From: Flavobacteriaceae bacterium
Lineage (GTDB): Bacteria > Bacteroidota > Bacteroidia > Flavobacteriales > Flavobacteriaceae
Assembly: GCA_018623955.1 (NCBI GenBank)
Contig: JAAZUX010000079.1
Coordinates: forward strand, 1 to 5,212
Direction: 5' to 3'
DNA length: 5,212 nt
In this document: in pieces, positions 1 to 5,212 of the stretch
Layout of the letters: each line of letters begins with the position of its first letter
How positions within the stretch are numbered: the stretch's first letter is position 1
The notes under the pieces: model-generated
The model's input: the letters and a program-made list of their open reading frames with translations, nothing else
Database searches by the model: none
Told to the model about the DNA's origin: nothing
Translations under genes and position numbers: made by a program

Positions 1-1976
1 CTGTTGCTTACAAAAGCAATGCCTCAAAATATTTTAAAGACAAATCCCTATTCCAAAAGATCATTAATGGATTGCACTTTTGGTGTAAAAATGATTTTGT
101 AGGAGAGAATTGGTGGAATAATCAGATTGGTACCCCAACGAGCTTGATAGAACTGATGTTGGTCATCGGAGAGCAACTCCCTGGGGGGTTGATTGCAAAA
201 TCGCAAGAGATCATCAATCGAGCTGATATCAACAAGGGGGGCTCACGACCCGGTGGTGATCGAATCAAAGTATCTTCTATCGCTGCCAAAAACCAACTTT
301 TTTTGAATGATCAAACCCAATTTGAATTGATCATCAACATCATAGAAAATGAAATTAAGTTTGTGGATTGGATCGGTAACGATTTTGGTTATACCTATTC
401 AAAATCCAATACCGGGGGATTTAACGAGTTTTTAAAAGCCAATGGCAGGGGATTGCAATACGATTACAGTTTTCACCACAGAACCGATGGAGTGAATAAT
501 ACCCTCTCCTATGGTCTTGGGTGGGCCGATGCTTTTGTGGAATGGGCCTATTATGTAAGAAATACCGATTATGCTTTTTCGTCAGAAAAAACAAAGATTT
601 TGGTCAACTATTACTTGGACGGTGTTTGTAAGACTTCCGTTTATGGGGTAAAACCCGATTTCGCTGCCAAGAACAGAAGTATTTCAAGGATTGGAAGTAC
701 CAAAGCCTTTAATAATGAGATTCCCGAAAAGATCGTAGCACTGACCGACTACCGATCAGACGAATTGAAAGAAATTATAAAATTGAGGTCGAAACCTACC
801 GATGTCAGACCGATTTCACACGCTACCTTTTACTGGAACAGCGAGCATTTTACCTTTCAAAGACCCAACTTTTATTCTTCAGTCAGATTGTATTCCTCCC
901 GAAACATGAACATGGAGAGTCCCTACAACAGTGAGGGATTATTGAATCATCACAGAGGTGACGGTGCCAACCACATTTATGTCAATGGGAATGAATACGA
1001 TGACATTTCACCTGTTTTGGACTATCAGAAAATTCCCGGAACGACGGTTGTACAAAAAGATCAATTGCCCCATCATCGTGAAATTAAAAAACTGGGCTTG
1101 ACTGATTTTGTGGGTGCCGCAACCGATGGACGCTATGGAGTTGTAGGTTTTGATTTTAAAAGTATTCATGATCCATTGGTGGCCAGAAAATCATGGTTTT
1201 TCTTTGATAACCAATATGTGTGTATGGGTTCCGGTATTTCTGCAAAATCCAAAAATGAGGTCTGTACCACCATCAATCAATGCCATTTGAATGGGGAGGT
1301 AAATGTTTCCACAAAAGGAAAGCAGATCAATATCGACAAGGGTTTGAAGGCTTTTGAGCAGGTGGATTGGATTCATCACAATGGAGTTGCCTATTTTCCC
1401 CTAAGCCCTCAAAAAATTAATATTCAAAATGAAGAAGTTAGTGGTAGCTGGTGGAGCATCAACAAGCAAATTGACTCTCCAAAGGATAAGGTCAACAAGG
1501 ACGTATTTAAAGTTTGGTTCAATCACGGTCCAACTCCCGACAATGCTTCCTATACCTATATCGTAAGGCCGAACACCCTTTTGGATGAATTGAAACAGGG
1601 AAACCACCTCAATCCCATTAAAATTTTGTCCAACACCCCCTATTTACAAGCTGTTCATCATACCAAGCTGAATCTAATCCAAGCTGTTTTTTACAGATCA
1701 GATCAGTTGATGCTAGGGGAGGACTTAAAAATTCAAGCTACAGCTCCCTGTATCGTTATGTTTCAAATGAATGAAAATGAAGAGATTGAAAGAATTACAG
1801 TGAGCGACCCCAACAGGAAATTGTCCGCATTGCTTCTGAGGGTATCCAAAAAATTTGAGATAAACGGAGAAAGTTTTAAATCAAGATGGATGGCAGAAGA
1901 AGGTTTGACCGAATTTATTATAGACCTGCCCCAAGCAGGATATTCGGGACAGTCGGTATCTGTAGAAATCAATTAA
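1..1976 (+). CDS. Polysaccharide lyase family 8 (chondroitin/hyaluronate/xanthan lyase-like), 5'-truncated by window edge
   Basis: The reading frame is open from base 3, and about 657 codons are visible up to TAA at 1974-1976. The N-terminus, including any signal peptide, is outside the window. The TTG at 72 is not a real start, because conserved coding sequence continues upstream of it. PL8 enzymes cleave uronic-acid polysaccharides by beta-elimination, usually after export. Residues below are numbered from the codon at 72. The alpha/alpha-toroid part has NWWNNQIGTP (13-22), the family's NWW..xIGTP signature. The catalytic His is H135 or H136 (SFHHR), the Tyr is Y147 (SYG), the paired arginines are R202 and R206 (NRSISR), and the Glu is E288 (NSEGLL, then GDGA). 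The beta-sandwich part has KIPGTT (320-325), ARKSWFFFD (371-379) and FNHGP (483-487). A C-terminal PL8 domain follows, with SDP at 578-580. The usual active-site Asn appears to be Asp (GGDR, 61-64). The fold family is secure. The substrate is not: chondroitin or hyaluronan is only the default guess. No SusC/SusD genes are visible downstream. Confidence 0.93.
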   Translation, partial: VAYKSNASKYFKDKSLFQKIINGLHFWCKNDFVGENWWNNQIGTPTSLIELMLVIGEQLPGGLIAKSQEIINRADINKGGSRPGGDRIKVSSIAAKNQLFLNDQTQFELIINIIENEIKFVDWIGNDFGYTYSKSNTGGFNEFLKANGRGLQYDYSFHHRTDGVNNTLSYGLGWADAFVEWAYYVRNTDYAFSSEKTKILVNYYLDGVCKTSVYGVKPDFAAKNRSISRIGSTKAFNNEIPEKIVALTDYRSDELKEIIKLRSKPTDVRPISHATFYWNSEHFTFQRPNFYSSVRLYSSRNMNMESPYNSEGLLNHHRGDGANHIYVNGNEYDDISPVLDYQKIPGTTVVQKDQLPHHREIKKLGLTDFVGAATDGRYGVVGFDFKSIHDPLVARKSWFFFDNQYVCMGSGISAKSKNEVCTTINQCHLNGEVNVSTKGKQINIDKGLKAFEQVDWIHHNGVAYFPLSPQKINIQNEEVSGSWWSINKQIDSPKDKVNKDVFKVWFNHGPTPDNASYTYIVRPNTLLDELKQGNHLNPIKILSNTPYLQAVHHTKLNLIQAVFYRSDQLMLGEDLKIQATAPCIVMFQMNENEEIERITVSDPNRKLSALLLRVSKKFEINGESFKSRWMAEEGLTEFIIDLPQAGYSGQSVSVEIN

Positions 1977-2094
1977 TAGATTCAATTGCTATTATTTTTT
2001 CTACTTTAAGAACCTTAACATGGGTAAGTAAACCTTGATCTATTTTAGCTTTCAAAAAACAAGGAAAGAAAACTCTTACAAAAAATTAGAAAGT

Positions 2095-2511
2095 TTAATT
2101 ATCTGTCAGATAATTGGGGTTTAAAAAACAATCTTTGATTGCAGCGGGTATCCTCATGGGTTTTCGAATGACAGGATCAATATAACACCATTGTGTTTTG
2201 GAGCGAACTAATAATTGATTGCTGTTATCGTCAAAAAACTCCACCACACGTGTGGACAGTGGTCCACGAACTTCTTTGACATGGGTTTCAACCCTTAGGG
2301 TGTCCCCCAAAAAAGCACCCAGTTTGTAAGTCACCTCATGGTTTCTTACCATCCATACGGCAGAAGGCTCTGAGGTCAAGGGCTTGATCATTTGCCAATG
2401 AGCTTTGGCTATTTCTTGTGCCCAATACAAATACTGAACATTGTTGACGTGGTTCAGGTCGTCCAGATGTTCTTTTTTGACCTGATGCTTAAGGATAAAT
2501 CGATGACTCAT
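2095..2511 (-). CDS. Hot-dog fold acyl-CoA thioesterase (4HBT/YbgC-like)
   Basis: This 138-residue protein has the usual length for a single hot-dog domain. It would hydrolyse an acyl-CoA thioester in the cytoplasm; the acyl group is unknown. The N-terminal motif LDDLNHVNNVQYLYW (residues 16-30) matches the family's D..xHVNN..YL signature at the start of the long central helix, with D17 or D18 as the likely catalytic Asp. The common Gly before the His is Asn here. The strands that follow (VTYKLGAFLGDTLRVET, then TRVVEFF and KTQWCYID) fit the remaining beta-sheet. There is no signal peptide. The start ATG overlaps the stop of the upstream cyclotransferase gene (ATGA at 2511-2508), so it is probably translationally coupled and the second gene of a two-gene operon. 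A functional link between the two proteins is not obvious. Family assignment is confident; the substrate is unassigned. Confidence 0.9.
   Translation of the reverse strand: MSHRFILKHQVKKEHLDDLNHVNNVQYLYWAQEIAKAHWQMIKPLTSEPSAVWMVRNHEVTYKLGAFLGDTLRVETHVKEVRGPLSTRVVEFFDDNSNQLLVRSKTQWCYIDPVIRKPMRIPAAIKDCFLNPNYLTDN
2097..2115. repeat. Perfect 9-bp inverted repeat at the end of the thioesterase gene
   Basis: The left arm AATTATCTG (2097-2105) and right arm CAGATAATT (2107-2115) are exact reverse complements around a single central base (2106). The repeat encodes the last residues of the thioesterase and touches its stop codon. On the minus strand it is followed about 10 bases later by a T-rich stretch (TAATTTTTTG). 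It could therefore be a weak transcription terminator for the minus-strand operon. It is AT-rich, the loop would need to open to at least three bases, and the T tract is displaced, so a terminator role is only possible. It could also be a chance palindrome. Confidence 0.4.
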
Positions 2512-3530
2512 TCTTTGGGGAGAATTTTAACTTCAAATAATTTACTCCAATTTTTTCCTGTAACAAAAAAAGTTTTTCTTTTGGGGTGGTAGGCTATACC
2601 ATTGAGTACATCCAAATTGGAGACTTGTTCGACTTTACTTTTTAATCCCGAAAAATCAATAACCCCCTCAACCGCACCACTTTGTGGATCGATGATGATG
2701 CCTACTTCTTTTTTGAATTGGTAGGTGTTGGCATAAATTTTTCCGTCTACCCATTCTAATTCATTGATTTTTTTTAGGGCGTTTTTGTCGGTCATCACCT
2801 GTATCTTATCCATTTCTTTTTGGGTCTGGGGATCCAAAATCCAAATTTGATGTGTTCCATCGGACTTGTACAGCCTTTGGCGGTCATTACAGAGCCCCCA
2901 GCCTTCTTTACTGTTTTGATAGGCAAAAGAGCGCTCCATTTTAAGTTGGTCGGGCTGGTATTGAAAACCCATGTTGCCCTGCCATGTCAACTGATAAAGT
3001 TTGTCGTTTAAAATGGAAATGCCTTCTCCAAAATAAACCTGATCCAAGGCGATTTGTTTGTAGACTTCACCGGTCTTAAAATCAACTTTGCGTAAACTGG
3101 ATTTCCCCTTAAGTCCTGTGCTTTCATATAAGGTATCACGGTAAAATTCTAATCCTTGCGTATAGGCAGTTTTGTCGTGGGGGTATTCATTGAGGATGGT
3201 GTAGGTGTATAATTTTGGTTTTGAGGCAGAAACAATGCTGATATTTTCTTTGTATTCTAATTTATTACTGGAAATGTATATCGAGGCTGTTAGATCGTAA
3301 ATCCCCAATGATATGTTGTTCAAAGGTTGAACATCACTGATTTTTTTACCATCCAAATGGTAAACTACCGAATCAATGGGGTGATTTTTTTTATTAACAA
3401 TGTTAAATTTCAGCGTATCATTGGGTGTGAATTTTTTACTTTTTTCCACAAAACTTAGTTTAAAATCTTTTGTGATGTCAGTATTGCACTTGAGCAAAAG
3501 CAAGGACAGGAGTAAAATCCAAATTTTCAT
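2508..3530 (-). CDS. Glutaminyl cyclotransferase (plant-type beta-propeller), predicted lipoprotein with extra N-terminal domain
   Basis: This 340-residue protein should convert N-terminal Gln to pyroglutamate, releasing ammonia. It belongs to the five-bladed beta-propeller QC family (papaya type). Residues 1-15 form a lipoprotein-like signal (K2, hydrophobic run, C15), although the -1 residue K14 is unusual for a lipobox. Residues ~20-103 form a beta-rich domain of about 80 residues, possibly Ig-like, that plant-type QCs lack. The propeller covers ~105-338: YTQGLEF (123-129), YESTGLKGKSSLR (135-147), FGEG (167-170), LTW (181-183), EGWGL (209-213), SDG (223-225), NELEW (256-260), YANTY (266-270), LNGIAY (309-314) and VTGKNW (323-328). 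From memory of papaya QC, the site residues Gln24, Glu69, Trp83, Trp110, Asn155 and Lys225 correspond to Q125, E169, W183, W211, N256 and K326. Trp169 corresponds to Tyr270. The first ATG gives the signal sequence directly. It is divergent from the SRP RNA and is the first gene of an operon with the thioesterase. Confidence 0.92.
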   Translation of the reverse strand: MKIWILLLSLLLLKCNTDITKDFKLSFVEKSKKFTPNDTLKFNIVNKKNHPIDSVVYHLDGKKISDVQPLNNISLGIYDLTASIYISSNKLEYKENISIVSASKPKLYTYTILNEYPHDKTAYTQGLEFYRDTLYESTGLKGKSSLRKVDFKTGEVYKQIALDQVYFGEGISILNDKLYQLTWQGNMGFQYQPDQLKMERSFAYQNSKEGWGLCNDRQRLYKSDGTHQIWILDPQTQKEMDKIQVMTDKNALKKINELEWVDGKIYANTYQFKKEVGIIIDPQSGAVEGVIDFSGLKSKVEQVSNLDVLNGIAYHPKRKTFFVTGKNWSKLFEVKILPKE

Positions 3531-3574
3531 TTATTACGGGTCTATTTTGTGTTTAAAATTAAGAATTTAAAATA

Positions 3575-3605
3575 ATTGTCGAACGCTATAAACCTATTAT
3601 ATTTG
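3575..3605 (+). promoter_or_regulatory. Bacteroidota-type sigma-70 promoter of the SRP RNA gene
   Basis: The -7 element TATATTTG (3598-3605) matches the Bacteroidota consensus TAnnTTTG exactly. The -33 element ATTG (3575-3578) lies 19 bases upstream, the usual spacing for TTTG/TTG -33 boxes in this phylum. Transcription would start about 4-6 bases after the -7 box, at or next to base 3610, which is the first G of the SRP RNA terminal stem. The agreement between predicted start and RNA end makes this a strong prediction, though it rests on sequence alone. Confidence 0.8.
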
Positions 3606-3615
3606 TTGTGGGCAA
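3589..3615 (-). promoter_or_regulatory. Possible divergent promoter for the cyclotransferase-thioesterase operon
   Basis: Read on the minus strand, TAGGTTTA (3596-3589) matches seven of eight positions of the Bacteroidota -7 consensus TAnnTTTG. A TTG lies at 3615-3613, 16 bases upstream, which is a little short. This would give a leader of roughly 50 bases before the ATG at 3530. The element sits between the -33 and -7 boxes of the SRP promoter, so the two would compete for polymerase. A second minus-strand TAATTTTA (3561-3554) has no partner TTG at normal distance and is less likely. Confidence 0.35.
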
Positions 3616-3706
3616 GTCCTGCACAACCAGCTCCTGCCGAATCCCCCCAGGGCGGGAACGCAGCAAGGGTAGGCGGTCGTAGCGGTGTGATGTAGATCGC
3701 TTGCCC
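3610..3706 (+). ncRNA. ffs: Small bacterial signal recognition particle RNA (4.5S type)
   Basis: The ~97-nt RNA folds as one long irregular hairpin. GGGCAAG (3610-3616) pairs perfectly with CTTGCCC (3700-3706) to close it. At the apex, GCG (3652-3654), GGAA tetraloop (3655-3658) and CGC (3659-3661) form the SRP domain IV tip. The conserved asymmetric internal-loop sequences CAGG (5' side, ~3648-3651) and AGCA (3' side, 3662-3665) sit next to it; this is the Ffh M-domain binding site. The size matches the short 4.5S form, without an Alu domain. With Ffh it directs ribosomes making membrane proteins to FtsY and the translocon. It has its own near-perfect promoter upstream. The ends are inferred from the terminal stem, so either could be off by a few bases. 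The short minus-strand reading frame across it is spurious. Confidence 0.93.
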
Positions 3707-3718
3707 ATTTTTATTTTT
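3700..3718 (+). terminator. Terminator-like T tract directly after the SRP RNA terminal stem
   Basis: The 3' strand of the closing SRP stem (CTTGCCC) is followed immediately by ATTTTTATTTTT. A GC-rich stem followed by a T run is the layout of an intrinsic terminator, so SRP RNA may end here. The stem is closed by pairing with bases 90 nt upstream rather than by a small local hairpin, so termination efficiency is uncertain. Some read-through would feed the dehydrogenase gene, whose ATG lies within two bases of the tract. Confidence 0.45.
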
Positions 3719-3719
3719 C

Positions 3720-4526
3720 ATGACTAAAGTAATTTTAATTACGGGTGCCTCTTCCGGCCTTGGCAAAGCCACTGCTTCATATCTGTCAGCAAAGAATTAC
3801 CGTGTTTACGGCACTTCCAGGGACCCCAAAAAATACAATTCCAATGCAGGTTTTGAGCTGCTGCCTTTCGATTTGAATCAACCGGAAACTGCTCGGGGAT
3901 TGGTTGATCAATTAATTGAAAAGGCAGGACGCATCGATGTATTGATCAACAACGCAGGGGCAGGAATGACAGGACCCGTTGAAGAAACTGATGTTAGGGC
4001 GATCAAGTCCCATTTTTCCACCAATTTATTCGGCCCGTTGGCCTTGATCCAAAAAGTATTGCCTGTAATGCGAAAACAAAAGTCGGGTTTGATCATCAAT
4101 GTCACTTCTATTGGAGGTTATATGGGGCTGCCTTTTAGAGGTTTGTATTCTGCTTCTAAGGGGGCTTTAGGCATAACTTCAGAAGCACTTCGAATGGAGG
4201 TCAAACGTTTTGGTGTTGATGTAGTAACATTAGCTCCTGGAGATTATGCTACCGACATTGCTGCAAGACGTATTTATACCCCATTAAAAAAAGAGTCCCC
4301 TTATCACGATCTCTATAAATTCTCTCTCGACACTATCAATGAGCATGTTGATCAGGGAAGTGATCCCAATGATTTTGCCCGAATGGCACATAAAATCATC
4401 AAACTGAAAAAAAGAAAGGTACATTACCGATCCGGTTCATTTCTTCAAAAATTATCACTATGGCTCAAAAGGCTGTTGCCAGACACTGTTTTTGAAAAGA
4501 TGATCATGAACCACTATAAAGTTTAA
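3720..4526 (+). CDS. Short-chain dehydrogenase/reductase (classical SDR), likely NADP(H)-dependent
   Basis: This 268-residue cytoplasmic oxidoreductase has a complete classical SDR layout. The dinucleotide-binding glycine motif TGASSGLG is at 8-15, the acidic DL after strand 3 at 51-52, NNAG at 77-80, and the helix-4 Asn at N102. The catalytic Ser is S130, the YxxxK pair is Y143 and K147, and PGD is at 173-175. The Arg at the end of strand 2 (TSRDP, R34) favours NADP(H). The substrate is unknown; SDRs of this kind act on carbonyl or hydroxyl groups of many small molecules. The C-terminal ~40 residues are lysine-rich and basic. The ATG at 3720 is required because the glycine motif begins seven residues later. 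It lies only 13 bases after the SRP RNA and has no Shine-Dalgarno, as usual in Bacteroidota. I see no separate TAnnTTTG box just upstream, so it may depend on read-through from the SRP promoter. A 16-base gap to the transaldolase suggests co-transcription. Confidence 0.93.
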   Translation: MTKVILITGASSGLGKATASYLSAKNYRVYGTSRDPKKYNSNAGFELLPFDLNQPETARGLVDQLIEKAGRIDVLINNAGAGMTGPVEETDVRAIKSHFSTNLFGPLALIQKVLPVMRKQKSGLIINVTSIGGYMGLPFRGLYSASKGALGITSEALRMEVKRFGVDVVTLAPGDYATDIAARRIYTPLKKESPYHDLYKFSLDTINEHVDQGSDPNDFARMAHKIIKLKKRKVHYRSGSFLQKLSLWLKRLLPDTVFEKMIMNHYKV

Positions 4527-4542
4527 CCTTAATCCACTATTA

Positions 4543-5196
4543 ATGAAATTTTTTATTGACACTGCCAATTTAGACCAGATTAAAGAGGCCCAAGACTTAG
4601 GGGTTTTAGATGGTGTAACCACCAATCCCTCCCTTATGGCCAAGGAGGGTATTACAGGAGCGGACAACATCCTCAAGCATTATGTAGCCATTTGCGAGGC
4701 TGTAGAGGGAGACGTATCAGCCGAGGTCAATGCCGTTGATTTTGAAGGCATGGTCAAAGAAGGGGAACAACTGGCAGGCTTGCACCCTCAAATCGTTGTA
4801 AAAATTCCCATGATCAAAGACGGAATTAAAGCCTTAAAATACTTTTCAGATCGCAATATCAAAACCAATTGTACACTCATTTTTTCGGCAGGACAAGCAC
4901 TTTTGGCGGCCAAAGCCGGAGCAACCTATGTTTCTCCATTTATTGGACGATTGGATGATGTATCTACCGATGGAACTTTTTTGATCAGTGAAATCAGAGA
5001 GATTTATGACAATTATGCCTTTGAAACGGAAATCTTGGCAGCCTCGGTTCGCCACACCATTCACATCATCAATTGTGCCAAAATAGGGGCAGATGTAATG
5101 ACCGGGCCGCTCAATGCCATTACAGGTCTGTTGAACCACCCACTAACAGATATAGGGTTGAAGAAGTTTTTGGAGGATTACAAAAAAGGAAATTAA
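4543..5196 (+). CDS. tal: Transaldolase (small, single-domain TalC/FSA-type subfamily)
   Basis: This 217-residue enzyme moves a dihydroxyacetone unit between sugar phosphates (sedoheptulose 7-phosphate plus glyceraldehyde 3-phosphate to erythrose 4-phosphate plus fructose 6-phosphate) in the non-oxidative pentose phosphate pathway. Its length is that of the compact decameric transaldolase/fructose-6-phosphate aldolase group, not the ~315-residue TalB type. Active-site residues by family comparison are D6, T26 and N28 (TTNPSL), Schiff-base K87 (VVKIPM), T111 (NCTLIFS), R136 (SPFIGR) and S168. E61 (SAEVNA) and F133 (SPFIGR) match true transaldolases. E. coli FSA has Gln and Tyr at these places, so transaldolase rather than aldolase activity is expected. 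The ATG at 4543 gives the standard MKFFIDTA start. It lies 16 bases after the dehydrogenase stop and is probably in the same transcript. The ATG at 5201 that follows runs only two codons before a stop. Confidence 0.95.
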   Translation: MKFFIDTANLDQIKEAQDLGVLDGVTTNPSLMAKEGITGADNILKHYVAICEAVEGDVSAEVNAVDFEGMVKEGEQLAGLHPQIVVKIPMIKDGIKALKYFSDRNIKTNCTLIFSAGQALLAAKAGATYVSPFIGRLDDVSTDGTFLISEIREIYDNYAFETEILAASVRHTIHIINCAKIGADVMTGPLNAITGLLNHPLTDIGLKKFLEDYKKGN

Positions 5197-5212
5197 TTTA
5201 ATGGAGTAAATC

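Noticed and set aside
72..74. TTG as the start codon of the lyase
   Set aside because: The frame stays open to the window edge and the upstream codons read as plausible PL8 sequence leading into the NWW motif, so the true start lies outside the window.
1191..1972. Three short minus-strand frames within the lyase gene
   Set aside because: They are antisense to strongly conserved PL8 sequence and show no family motif.
2006..2018. TTAAG-AAC-CTTAA hairpin as a terminator for the lyase
   Set aside because: The five-base AT-rich stem is too weak and no T tract follows it; it is likely a chance palindrome.
3542..3772. Minus-strand 76-residue reading frame
   Set aside because: It runs through the SRP RNA gene, its promoter and the start of the dehydrogenase, and resembles no protein family.
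4846..5139. Minus-strand 97-residue reading frame antisense to the transaldolase
   Set aside because: It lies wholly within a well-supported gene and its translation has no recognisable fold or motif; it is a shadow frame.
5201..5209. ATG after the transaldolase as the start of another gene
   Set aside because: It reads ATG GAG TAA and stops at once.
1..5212. Mobile element, CRISPR, toxin-antitoxin, retron or other defence system
   Set aside because: There are no transposase or integrase motifs, regular repeats or reverse transcriptase, and no unexplained long stretch of sequence. All intergenic gaps outside the SRP region are under 120 bases.

Overview
The window looks like chromosomal DNA of a Bacteroidota member, most likely a (marine-type) flavobacterium. 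Four things point that way. The base composition is moderately AT-rich. The gene starts lack Shine-Dalgarno sequences. There is a Bacteroidota-style promoter (ATTG, 19 bases, then TATATTTG) in front of the small SRP RNA. The protein set (PL8 lyase, plant-type glutaminyl cyclotransferase lipoprotein, flavobacterial-style thioesterase) is typical of the group. The genus cannot be fixed from the sequence alone.

Layout. Bases 1-1976 (+) hold the C-terminal ~657 codons of a family 8 polysaccharide lyase whose 5' end lies outside the window. It is probably the last gene of a polysaccharide-use locus, since the next genes are convergent and of housekeeping character. Bases 1977-2094 are a short convergent intergenic gap. 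Bases 2095-3530 (-) are a two-gene operon, a glutaminyl cyclotransferase lipoprotein followed by a hot-dog acyl-CoA thioesterase, joined by an ATGA overlap. Bases 3531-3609 are a divergent promoter region. Bases 3610-3706 (+) are the small bacterial SRP RNA (ffs), which has an excellent promoter and is followed by a T-rich tract. Only 13 bases after it, an NADP-type short-chain dehydrogenase begins (3720-4526), followed after 16 bases by a small-type transaldolase (4543-5196). The last 16 bases contain no gene.

How the parts work together. The lyase would depolymerise an extracellular uronic-acid polysaccharide. The transaldolase belongs to the non-oxidative pentose phosphate pathway. The SRP RNA serves co-translational membrane targeting. 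The cyclotransferase may form N-terminal pyroglutamate on exported proteins or peptides. The remaining two enzymes have unknown substrates. I see no phage, transposon, CRISPR or defence system, and no convincing previously undescribed system. The points most worth a second look are active-site departures in the lyase and the cyclotransferase, and the very tight SRP RNA/dehydrogenase arrangement.
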